Positions 33,071-41,380 of a stretch of DNA of 64,000 nucleotides are shown piece by piece. The stretch comes from CAZGMN01 sp964645765 (GTDB taxonomy: Bacteria; Acidobacteriota; Aminicenantia; Aminicenantales; Aminicenantaceae): positions 29,355 to 93,354 of the forward strand of contig CAZYBE010000011.1 in NCBI GenBank assembly GCA_964645765.1, in the 5' to 3' direction. Below the pieces are notes generated by a model. It was given only the letters and a program-made list of their open reading frames with translations, had not been told where the DNA came from and searched no databases. Within the stretch, counting starts at the first letter, position 1; each line of letters opens with the position of its first letter. The position numbers and the translations under genes were made by a program.

Positions 33071-34812
33071 GTTTGCATTATCAACAGTCCATCTCGCCCT
33101 TCGACCGCCATTTCTTTACGGGGAAAGAAAAGTTCACGGCTATCGGTCGCGGTTCCTTGGGGGGAAAAGCCCATGGCCTGGCCCTGATGAAGGACATTCT
33201 CGAAAGCCGCCTGGCAGCATCCTACCGGCCTGATATCGACATCACCACACCGACCCTGACAGTCATCACCACAGAATTCTTCGACCTTTTCATGAAGCAA
33301 AACAACCTCTACGACGTGGCTTTATCCGGCCTCCGCGATGACCTCATCGCCACTGCTTTTCAGAAGGCCGAGCTTCCTGCCCAGCTCGTTGGCGACCTGC
33401 GCGCCCTTATCGCCCAGGTTCACTCGCCGCTGGCCATCCGGTCCTCCAGCATGCTCGAGGACGCCATGTTCGAGCCGTTCGCCAGCGTCTATTCCACAAA
33501 AATGATCCCAAACAACGAGCTGGATACTGACACCCGCTTCAGGAAGCTGGTGGAGGCGGTCAAGTTTGTCTACGCTTCGACTTTCTTGAGGGACGCGAAA
33601 AACTACATTCAAGCGACAAAGCACAAGATGATAGACGAAAAGATGGCAGTCATCATCCAAGAAATCGTCGGCGTGCGGCACGGCCAGCGCTTCTATCCTC
33701 ATATCTCGGGTGTAGCCCGTTCCTATAATTTTTATCCGCTCGGCCATACCAAGCCCGCCGACGGAGTGATCGATCTTGCTCTCGGCTTGGGCAAAATGAT
33801 CGTGGATGACGGCGTCGCCTGGTCTTATTCGCCGGCCTATCCCAAGGCAAATCCGCCCTATAACACGCTTGCCGAACTCTTAGGCCAGAGCCAGAACGAA
33901 TTCTGGGCTGTCAACATGGGGCCTCCTCCCGAGTTCAATCCCCTCAAAGAAACCGAATATATGGCGAAGTTCAGCCTGGAGGATGCCGAGATGGATGGAA
34001 TCCTCCGCTTCATCGCCTCCACCTACAGGGCTCAGGACGACAAAATCGTCTACGGAATCTCGGAGAAGGGGCCGAGGATTATCGATTTCGCGTCAATCCT
34101 GAAATTCGACCTCATTCCACTCAACAAGATGCTTAAAGAACTGCTTAAAATCTGCGAGGACACACTGGAGAGAATGGTTGAGGTTGAATTTGCCTTGACT
34201 CTCGATGAACACCGTGGCGCTCCTGCCCGTTTTGGATTTCTGCAGGTCAGACCGATGGTTGTATCAGAGACAAAAGTCGACCTCTCTTTGGCGGAGCTGA
34301 GCGGAGAGAAGGTGCTCGTGGCTTCCGATTCGGCCCTGGGAAATGGAGTCCTCGAAAATATCCGCGACATCGTTTATGCCAAGCCGGAGAAATTCAGCAT
34401 TCATCATTCGGAGGCCATCGCCTCAGAGCTCGAACACTTGAACTGTCAGCTGGTGGCTTCAAGCAGCCCTTACCTGCTCGTCGGGTTCGGCCGCTGGGGG
34501 ACATCCGACCCACAGGCCGGAATTCCTGTCAATTTCGGCCAGATCTGCGGAGCCAAAGTCATCGTCGAGTCAGCACTTCCTGAGATGAGCTCGATGCTCA
34601 GCCAGGGTTCGCATTTTTTCCACAATATCACCAGCTTCAAAGTCTTCTATTTCTCAGTAAGCTCATGGGATAAATACAAAATCGATTGGGACTGGTTGAA
34701 CAAGCAGGAAGTCGTCCAGGAAACAGAATTCGTCCGACAGGTCAGGGTTCTGTCTCCCTTGAAAATAAAAGTCGACGGGAGAACCAGTCGGGGGGTGATC
34801 TATCATGAGTAA
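33061..34812 (+). CDS. PEP synthase/PPDK ATP-binding-domain protein 1
   Basis: 583 residues from the TTG at 33061 (AAGGA at 33050-33054), overlapping the previous gene by 10 bases; the TTG at 33073 is an alternative. The PPDK_N ATP-grasp pattern is visible: GSLGGKAHGL near 31-40, LAIRSSSMLED with Arg127, and FLQVRP. The swivelling phosphohistidine domain and PEP/pyruvate barrel of true PEP synthase are missing. Instead the C-terminus has FGRWGTSD at 476-483 and GSHFFHN, shared with the two paralogues here. It probably binds ATP; substrate and reaction are unknown. It is the middle gene of an overlapping operon. Confidence 0.75.
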   Translation: MGLSLHYQQSISPFDRHFFTGKEKFTAIGRGSLGGKAHGLALMKDILESRLAASYRPDIDITTPTLTVITTEFFDLFMKQNNLYDVALSGLRDDLIATAFQKAELPAQLVGDLRALIAQVHSPLAIRSSSMLEDAMFEPFASVYSTKMIPNNELDTDTRFRKLVEAVKFVYASTFLRDAKNYIQATKHKMIDEKMAVIIQEIVGVRHGQRFYPHISGVARSYNFYPLGHTKPADGVIDLALGLGKMIVDDGVAWSYSPAYPKANPPYNTLAELLGQSQNEFWAVNMGPPPEFNPLKETEYMAKFSLEDAEMDGILRFIASTYRAQDDKIVYGISEKGPRIIDFASILKFDLIPLNKMLKELLKICEDTLERMVEVEFALTLDEHRGAPARFGFLQVRPMVVSETKVDLSLAELSGEKVLVASDSALGNGVLENIRDIVYAKPEKFSIHHSEAIASELEHLNCQLVASSSPYLLVGFGRWGTSDPQAGIPVNFGQICGAKVIVESALPEMSSMLSQGSHFFHNITSFKVFYFSVSSWDKYKIDWDWLNKQEVVQETEFVRQVRVLSPLKIKVDGRTSRGVIYHE

Positions 34813-37800
34813 AGAGCAAAAAAATATAGATACTTTAGTCTGGTTCCTGTCCGAACGGGCCAAGGAACTGAATTGCCTCTACAAAATCGAAGGGCTCCTC
34901 AACAAACCTGATGCCAGCCTTACGGATATCTGCAAAGGGGTCGTCGAGGCTATTCCGCCGGGCTGGCAGTATCCAGATGTCTGCGTCGCCAAAATCACCA
35001 TAGAGGGGCACACCTGCCAATCCCCAAACTTCAAAGAGACGCCCTGGGTCCAGTTTGCCGACATCAAAGTCCAGGATAAGAAAATCGGGAGGTTGAGCGT
35101 TTACTACACAAGCGAGATGCCCCATGCCGACGACGGTCCCTTTTTGAAAGAGGAAACAAAACTTCTGGGCACGATCGTCGAGCGGTTAGGGCATTACATC
35201 CTCTACTCCCGGATGAAACAAGCATTCCAAGAATACCAGACTGCCCGGGAAGAAATCTCGGCCCACCGGACAGAAGAATGGCGCGTGGCTTTGAATTTCT
35301 TGCGTCAGACCAACAAGAACCTTTTTCTGAATATCTCCCGCCAAATGCTCAATTTCCTCAGTTGGAGCGGCGTTCAGGAAGCAGAGAAAATCCTCCTAAA
35401 ATCTTTAGCCGGCCAAAAAAGCCGCCCCGAGAGTTATTCTGAAGACGACAATCGTCCCTATCGAATGACCCTGCCCGCCTTCAGCGAAAAACTCAGCGAT
35501 GAAACGTTCAAGCTGGCGGCCAAGCATCTCACCAACGAGCAAATTCTCTCCAACATCCAGAAGTGGATTCAGGAGGACCGGCTGAGCTTTCTGGTCCAGG
35601 TGACAAACAGGAATCTCTCCCTTGCTCAGGTTGTTGACGCTATCCGGCGCTATCATCATATTGCGGCGGAAGGCATCGAACTCCCTCCTGCCAGCAAGCG
35701 GGGCGTCCTGGTCTCCCTGATCCGGCGCTTCCTCTCGGACCAGCCGGAATTCATAAACACGGCTATCGAGCACACTGAGGTCGATAACTTTTACGAAATT
35801 CTGGATCATATCGTTTTTCCGGCTGCAAGCCAGGGAAAACTCGGCGGGAAAAGCAGCGGGTTATTCCTTGCCAAGCATATCCTGAAGAAATCGGCCGATT
35901 CCCTGAGCCACTTTAGCGAGATCAAGGTTCCCAAGACGTGGTACATCACCTCGGATGGACTCTTGAGCTTTCTCTCCTACAACAACCTCAACGAGGCTGT
36001 CGAACAAAAATACAAGGACATCAACCAGGTCCGGCTGGAATATCCCCACATCGTCCACACCTTCAAAAATTCCCGCTTCTCCACGGACATCATCCAGGGT
36101 CTGTCTATGGTCCTGGATGACTTCAAGGATCAGCCGATCATCGTCCGCAGCTCCAGCCTGCTCGAAGACCGGCCAGGCTCATCATTTTCAGGAAAATACA
36201 AGAGTCTGTTCCTGGCCAACCAAGGAAGCAAGCAGGAGCGCCTGGATGCCCTCAAGGATGCCATCGCTGAAGTCTATGCCTCGACCTACGGACCCGACCC
36301 GATCGGCTACCGCTCGGAGAGGGGCTTGCTTGACCTTAACGAGGAAATGGGCATCATGATTCAAGAAGTCGTAGGCACGCGGGTCGGAGACTATTTTCTG
36401 CCTTCGTTTGCAGGTGTCGCCTTCAGCCGGAACGACTCTCGCTGGTCCCCAAGGATCAAGCGTGAAGATGGCCTGCTGCGGCTGGTCCCAGGATTGGGAA
36501 CGAGAGCTGTGGATAGGACGAGCGACGACTATCCTGTTTTGATCGCTCCAGGACAGGTCGGCCTCCGGGTTAATGTCACGGCCGACGAGGTTGTCCGTTA
36601 TGCACCTAAGAAGGTTGATGTCATCAACTTAAAAACGAATAGCTTCGAGACTATAAGAGTCACAGACTTGTTCAAGACCTCCGGCAGTGGAATTCCTGCC
36701 ATAGATAAAATCGTCTCCATCTATGACGGTCAAAGTCTTCGGAAGCCTTTGGGAAATGCTATCGATTTCGAGAAGGATGACCTCGTGGTCACCTTTGAAG
36801 GGTTGATAAACAATTCGTCCTTCATTCCTCAGCTCCGCCAGGTGATGCGGCTCCTGGAAGAAAGGCTCAATTCGCCGGTGGACATCGAATTCGCATCCGA
36901 TGGGAAAAATTTTTATCTCCTCCAATGCCGGCCTCAAAGCTACATGGAGGGAGGCGGGCCTGCCTTTATCCCCAAGGACTTATCCAAGGACAAAGTCCTA
37001 TTCCTGGCCAACCGTTTCATCTCCAACGGCAGCGTGCCCGATGTCAGCTATATCGTCTATGTCGACCCTCAAAGCTACAATGACCTGCCCAGCCAGACGT
37101 CTCTTCTGGCTGTAGGACGCGCAGTGGGAAGGCTGAACAAGCTCTTGCCCAGGCGCCGCTTCATTCTCATCGGGCCAGGACGCTGGGGAAGCCGGGGAGA
37201 CATCAAGCTTGGGGTGAAAGTCTCCTACTCGGACATTTCGAACACAGCTGCACTGGTAGAAATTGCCCGGCAATTGGGAAATTATCTTCCAGATCTTTCC
37301 TTCGGCACGCACTTCTTCCAGGACCTTGTGGAAGCAGAGATCCGTTATCTGCCTCTTTATCCCGACGAAAAGGGCACTGTTTTCCAGGAGAACTTTTTCA
37401 GGGAGTCACCGAATATCCTTGCTCATGTCCTGCCTGATTTTGCCGACCTTGCGGATACGGTCAAAGTGATTGATGTTCCTGCGACGACTGGAGGATTAGT
37501 GCTCCGCATCCTGATGAATGCCGACCTCGATGAAGCCGTCGGCATCCTGGTCAACCCCCAAGCCGAACCTCCCTCTCCAGTTGTCCCGAAAGAAGCGGAG
37601 AAGAAGAAGCCAGAAAACTATTGGGCCTGGCGGCTCGAAATGGCAGAACACATCGCTTCCCAGCTTGACCCTCAGCGCTTTGGAGTCAAAGCTATGTACA
37701 TTATCGGCAGCACCAAGAATGCCACAGCCGGGCCGCAGAGCGACATCGACCTCTTAATTCATTTTCAAGGGACAAAAAACCAGCGCCGGGAGTTGCTGAT

Positions 37801-37999
37801 TTGGCTGGAAGGCTGGAGTATTTGCCTGGACGAGCTGAATTTCCAGAGGATAGGGTACAAAAGCGGGGGGCTGCTCGATGTCCACATTGTCACCGACGAG
37901 GATGTCGCCAACAAGGCAGGCTATGCGATAAAAATAGGCGCCGCCACAGATGCCGCAAGGCCTCTCCGCCTCAAAGAAAAAACCGGCGACTCAAGCTGA
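34805..37999 (+). CDS. Sensor/PPDK-type ATP-binding/nucleotidyltransferase fusion
   Basis: 1064 residues. Residues 10-140 match the GAF-like sensor found in front of histidine kinases (ELNCLYKIEGLL; IPPGWQYP; GPFLKEETKLL). A helical linker (140-330) follows. The PPDK_N-type ATP-grasp spans about 335-712 (GKLGGKSSGL, IIVRSSSLLED, LLQCRPQ), then GPGRWGSRGD at 790-799 and GTHFFQD at 834-840. The C-terminus is a nucleotidyltransferase fold: IIGSTKNA from 966 and SDIDLLI with Asp980 and Asp982. No phosphohistidine or PEP domain is present. The ATG overlaps the previous stop by 8 bases. It looks like a sensor-controlled ATP-using enzyme. Confidence 0.8.
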   Translation: MSKEQKNIDTLVWFLSERAKELNCLYKIEGLLNKPDASLTDICKGVVEAIPPGWQYPDVCVAKITIEGHTCQSPNFKETPWVQFADIKVQDKKIGRLSVYYTSEMPHADDGPFLKEETKLLGTIVERLGHYILYSRMKQAFQEYQTAREEISAHRTEEWRVALNFLRQTNKNLFLNISRQMLNFLSWSGVQEAEKILLKSLAGQKSRPESYSEDDNRPYRMTLPAFSEKLSDETFKLAAKHLTNEQILSNIQKWIQEDRLSFLVQVTNRNLSLAQVVDAIRRYHHIAAEGIELPPASKRGVLVSLIRRFLSDQPEFINTAIEHTEVDNFYEILDHIVFPAASQGKLGGKSSGLFLAKHILKKSADSLSHFSEIKVPKTWYITSDGLLSFLSYNNLNEAVEQKYKDINQVRLEYPHIVHTFKNSRFSTDIIQGLSMVLDDFKDQPIIVRSSSLLEDRPGSSFSGKYKSLFLANQGSKQERLDALKDAIAEVYASTYGPDPIGYRSERGLLDLNEEMGIMIQEVVGTRVGDYFLPSFAGVAFSRNDSRWSPRIKREDGLLRLVPGLGTRAVDRTSDDYPVLIAPGQVGLRVNVTADEVVRYAPKKVDVINLKTNSFETIRVTDLFKTSGSGIPAIDKIVSIYDGQSLRKPLGNAIDFEKDDLVVTFEGLINNSSFIPQLRQVMRLLEERLNSPVDIEFASDGKNFYLLQCRPQSYMEGGGPAFIPKDLSKDKVLFLANRFISNGSVPDVSYIVYVDPQSYNDLPSQTSLLAVGRAVGRLNKLLPRRRFILIGPGRWGSRGDIKLGVKVSYSDISNTAALVEIARQLGNYLPDLSFGTHFFQDLVEAEIRYLPLYPDEKGTVFQENFFRESPNILAHVLPDFADLADTVKVIDVPATTGGLVLRILMNADLDEAVGILVNPQAEPPSPVVPKEAEKKKPENYWAWRLEMAEHIASQLDPQRFGVKAMYIIGSTKNATAGPQSDIDLLIHFQGTKNQRRELLIWLEGWSICLDELNFQRIGYKSGGLLDVHIVTDEDVANKAGYAIKIGAATDAARPLRLKEKTGDSS

Positions 38000-38007
38000 G
38001 CGCGCTC

Positions 38008-38871
38008 TCAAATCAGCTCGCGGCTGGCCGCGTCCAAATTTTCAAGGTCAAAGCGAATCAGAGCGAGCTCCGGACCGTCGTGAGCAGCGGAAAAACATAT
38101 TGTGCGGCCGATGCGGTCTCGCCAGGAATGAGACAGCCTTGCCGACTCATGGACATGCCCATGAAACGTTAAGAGCGGCTGGCGGGCTTCGATGAAGCGC
38201 CGGACAGCTATGCTGCCGAGGTGACGGTCCAAAGGGACGTAATCAATCATTTTTCCTCCAAGAGAGGATAGGTCAAGCTTCGTCTGGTAGGGAGGTGTAT
38301 GGAAGAGAAAGATCGCCTTGGCCAGGTCTTCTTTCTCCGTCAGCCGCTCGAGGTCATCCTTAATCGTCGCATATTTTTTTTCCTGCTCAGAAACGGAAAC
38401 AGTTCGAAACCCCTCTTCCGGTGAGACGGCGCCGGCGTCGAGATAGCGGGAGACATCGTAGCGCTCCCAATCTTTCAGCCGAAAAGGAGTTGGAGGGACA
38501 TAGGCATACCCATAAACAATAAAGTCCTTGAATGTCACCTTACAATTATGAATATACTCCCATACGCCCAGTGAAGCCGCATCCAGAACTGCTGCCTCTT
38601 CCATCCGGCTGTCGTCGTTGCCCAAGATTATAAAAACCCTGGGATAGGAGCTTCCAAGCTCCTGGCGCAGCTCTAGAAGATTTTTCACCAAGAAATCGTT
38701 GATAAAATCCTGGTGCAAGAAATCAAAGGATTCGTGGACGTACCAGGTCAGGGGCAAGGCATCGCCGCCGACAAACACGGCCTCGGGCTTTTCTCGAGAG
38801 ATGGCGGAAAAAAGCTTCTGGTAACGGGCGATTCTGCCGTGGAGGTCAGAGACAAAAAAAATCAAGGACAT
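38008..38871 (-). CDS. Calcineurin-like metallophosphatase
   Basis: 287 residues from the ATG at 38871, which gives the normal start MSLIFFVSDLHGR; a TTG at 38898 adds nine untypical residues, and neither has a clear ribosome binding site. Metal motifs: SDLHGR, VGGDALP, LGNDDS, FHTPPYQ and FHGHVHES. It is a larger relative of the phosphatase at 28378. It is the last gene of the minus-strand operon with the orphan regulator, 77 bases downstream of it, and ends 8 bases from the convergent fusion gene. Confidence 0.85.
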   Translation of the reverse strand: MSLIFFVSDLHGRIARYQKLFSAISREKPEAVFVGGDALPLTWYVHESFDFLHQDFINDFLVKNLLELRQELGSSYPRVFIILGNDDSRMEEAAVLDAASLGVWEYIHNCKVTFKDFIVYGYAYVPPTPFRLKDWERYDVSRYLDAGAVSPEEGFRTVSVSEQEKKYATIKDDLERLTEKEDLAKAIFLFHTPPYQTKLDLSSLGGKMIDYVPLDRHLGSIAVRRFIEARQPLLTFHGHVHESARLSHSWRDRIGRTICFSAAHDGPELALIRFDLENLDAASRELI

Positions 38872-38948
38872 AAGGAAATCATAGCGAAAAAAATCCAAGG
38901 AGACAACTTTGGCGGATTCATCTGAGGCGAGACCTTGGCCGGAGGAAG

Positions 38949-39671
38949 TTATGTATTTTCCTCGGCATTGAATTTATAGCCAACTCCTCTTACAGTCTGG
39001 ATGTATCTCCTGGCCTTCCCGAGCTTTTTCCGGAGTCCGGTAATATGGTAGTCGACGACGCGCTCGGTGATCGGGTAGCCGTCCTCTCGCACGTGGTCGA
39101 GGATTCGGGAGCGGGTAAAGACATAATTGGGTTTGCTCGCCATCAAGACAAGGATATCGAATTCCGTTTTGGAGAGGCCGATCTTTCTGCCGCTGAGTAG
39201 GACCTCGTAGGCTTCCCGATTGATCACCAAATCGTCGATTTCCAGAATTGTCTTTTCTTTTTCGGCTGAATCAAATTTCCTGCGCAACTGGGCGTGGATG
39301 CGGGCCAGGAGGATTTCCGGCTCAAAGGGCTTGGTAATGTAATCGTCGGCGTAGTCTTTAAGGCCGAGCACAATATCTTCAACCTGCTTTTTGGCTGTCA
39401 CTATGATGACCAGGATGTCAGCGGTCGAGGGGTCCTTCTTGAGGATACTCGAAACCTTATAGCCGTCTATTCCCGGCAGGATCAGGTCCAACAGAATAAG
39501 GTCCGGCCTCTCTCTCCTTGCCAGTTCTAATGCCTCTTCTCCTGTCTGGGCGCAAAGAACTTGATATCCCTCTTTCCAAAGGATAAAAGAGAGGCTTTTC
39601 TGAAGGTTGATATCATCCTCAACGCACAAAATCTTGGCTTTGGGTCGAGTGTCTCCGGGTGATGATTTCAT
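38949..39671 (-). CDS. OmpR-type response regulator without a nearby kinase
   Basis: 240 residues from the ATG at 39671 (MKSSPGDTRPKAKILCVEDD); an ATG at 39680 is also possible. The receiver has VEDD, Asp62 in LLDLILPGIDG, VTAKKQ and ITKPFE; the winged helix ends GVGYKFNAEE with recognition helix TERVVDYHITGLRKK. No histidine kinase lies in the surrounding gene cluster. It stands between two dikinase-associated genes, so its phosphate donor may be distant or may be one of the unusual neighbours. Confidence 0.9.
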   Translation of the reverse strand: MKSSPGDTRPKAKILCVEDDINLQKSLSFILWKEGYQVLCAQTGEEALELARRERPDLILLDLILPGIDGYKVSSILKKDPSTADILVIIVTAKKQVEDIVLGLKDYADDYITKPFEPEILLARIHAQLRRKFDSAEKEKTILEIDDLVINREAYEVLLSGRKIGLSKTEFDILVLMASKPNYVFTRSRILDHVREDGYPITERVVDYHITGLRKKLGKARRYIQTVRGVGYKFNAEENT

Positions 39672-39766
39672 GCTGCACACTTTTCAGAAATCCTCATTTT
39701 AATAAAAATCAAACAAAAAGCAAATAAAATCAAAATAGTTAGAAGAATCCGCGAATCCATATTATA

Positions 39767-39922
39767 AGTGGGCTCAGGCTGGGTGTCTCGAAAACCGTTT
39801 GAAGGCTGAGCGGGCATGGTTCCTCGACCAAAGGGAGAGGAGAGCGAAGCCTGAAACCGAGCCGCTTTTGACTCGCTGGGGCAAAAGCGGCGTGTTTTCG
39901 AGACACCCAGCCTGAGCCCACT
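39767..39922. repeat. 156-bp element with perfect 29-bp inverted ends
   Basis: The left arm 39767-39795 (AGTGGGCTCAGG...) is the exact reverse complement of the right arm 39894-39922. Inside, GCCGCTTTTG (39861-39870) pairs perfectly with CAAAAGCGGC (39882-39891), and AGGCT/AGCCT pairs add a further hairpin. No clear target duplication flanks it. It could be a MITE-like element or a very strong structured RNA or terminator between two genes of the same strand. No second copy is apparent in the window. Confidence 0.75.
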
Positions 39923-39934
39923 CACGGAAGGACC

Positions 39935-41380
39935 TCATCTCTTCGACTCTCTTTGTTCGTAAGCCTCGATCCATTTTTCGACGATTTGAGCCAGAGTCTG
40001 GCACAGCTGAGGTCCGCTGCCGTGGATAGGACGCAACTCTTCGGCAAGCTCTGGATAGCCTTTGCAGTCCAGCCAGGACGAGACGATATCATTGTCGGAG
40101 TACGGCTGAATTTTCTCGGTGCTCAGGGTCTGAAGAGTGGCGTAGAGATCATGCAGGTTGAATATTTTCTCTCCATTGATAATCAAAGGCGTCCTCTCCA
40201 TTCGAGCGATTTCGACCTGAAAATGCCTCTTCAACTGAGTAATGAGTTTCTGGCCCCGGCCCCTTTTGGGACGCAATCGATCGCCGAGCTCCGGGTAGCT
40301 GTGCATGTAGAGCCAGGTCGAGAACTTATCTTTCTCCCCATAGCTCTCCAGTATCTCCCGAAGCTTCAGTCCATGCTCGGTGTCCTTCTCGGCTTCCAAG
40401 AGGATGTTGCAAATGTCGTAGATATCTTTAGCGCGGTGCATTTCACGTCCATCCTTATCATGGATGAGAAAATCTCCCAGCCCTGTAAGGTTGAGAATAT
40501 AATCCTTGAGCTTCTGCAGACTGTCTTGGTCGCCTTTGGGCAGGATGAAACCAAGGTCCTTGAGTTCAAAAGCTTCTTTTGCTTTGGAAGCAATGATCAC
40601 AGGGATACGAGGATAATAAATGTTGACAAGGCGGATGAGGTCACGGCCTGCCCTGCTCTGAAGGTCATCGCCTCTGGGAAAAAAGATATCGGCGATGAGA
40701 CAGACAACATCGTCTCCGTGCCCCTGCGAGAGATAGTCCTTTTTTCTGACCTGAGACTCATCTTCAACCCCAAAGAGGAACTCGAGACTCTCCTCATAAG
40801 TGCGGGTAATCATGATGTCCGCCCGCTGACCGATGATCGTGTAGAGGACTGGGAGGAATTGAGAGAACCAGCGCGGCTCGTCATCGACCACATGGAAAAT
40901 AAACCGCCGCACTCTTGAATATTTCTTGATATTGAGCAAATCTTCCGCCGCCCTGACGACCGATGGAATAATGCTCCTGGGAGCAAATTCATTCTTGTTG
41001 ACCGCAAAGACAAGGTCGGCATTGGCTGTGTAGGGATACTTTTGTCTTGCAGCCTGAGGAGGCGAGCATTGAATGAAGGCTTGAGAGGAAAGAAGGACAA
41101 GGACCGCGTTACTGTTCTGCTTGCGGACTTTTCCGGCGTCAAGAATCGCCAACCCCGTGTCATCGAACAGGAATACAGAGGCCTCATCGGACGCGGCCAT
41201 CATCACCGACTGAGGGTCAGAGAGAATTTCTGTCCCCAGCCAAGGCATGTTCTCTTCCAAGAGTTCTGCGGACTCCCGGAGCCGGGCGTCGGCGGCAAAA
41301 AGGACCGCCCGTTTTATCTTGACGGGGTTGATGACTCGGGGAATGAACGGATATTCTCGAGGACGGCTTGAGCTAGTCAT
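39935..41380 (-). CDS. Double-receiver protein with two C-terminal repeat domains
   Basis: 481 residues. Residues 20-150 resemble a degenerate receiver without the key acids; 155-300 form a fuller receiver with VVDDEP (Asp166, Asp167), acceptor candidate Asp231 in LIADIFF, Ser265 in IIASK and Lys282 in LPKGD. Two copies of one helical module follow at about 305-388 and 399-472, each with a (W)L...YPEL..(R/E)LRP core (356-371 and 436-451). I recall similar modules in PPDK_N-type proteins of other phyla but cannot confirm it here. It overlaps the dikinase-like gene upstream by 8 bases. Function unknown; probably a signalling partner. Confidence 0.7.
   Translation of the reverse strand: MTSSSRPREYPFIPRVINPVKIKRAVLFAADARLRESAELLEENMPWLGTEILSDPQSVMMAASDEASVFLFDDTGLAILDAGKVRKQNSNAVLVLLSSQAFIQCSPPQAARQKYPYTANADLVFAVNKNEFAPRSIIPSVVRAAEDLLNIKKYSRVRRFIFHVVDDEPRWFSQFLPVLYTIIGQRADIMITRTYEESLEFLFGVEDESQVRKKDYLSQGHGDDVVCLIADIFFPRGDDLQSRAGRDLIRLVNIYYPRIPVIIASKAKEAFELKDLGFILPKGDQDSLQKLKDYILNLTGLGDFLIHDKDGREMHRAKDIYDICNILLEAEKDTEHGLKLREILESYGEKDKFSTWLYMHSYPELGDRLRPKRGRGQKLITQLKRHFQVEIARMERTPLIINGEKIFNLHDLYATLQTLSTEKIQPYSDNDIVSSWLDCKGYPELAEELRPIHGSGPQLCQTLAQIVEKWIEAYEQRESKR

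Noticed and set aside
31862..33300. Long antisense ORFs over the dehydrogenase and dikinase-like genes
   Set aside because: They are shadows of high-GC coding sequence on the plus strand; the plus-strand frames carry recognised domains and overlapping starts and stops.
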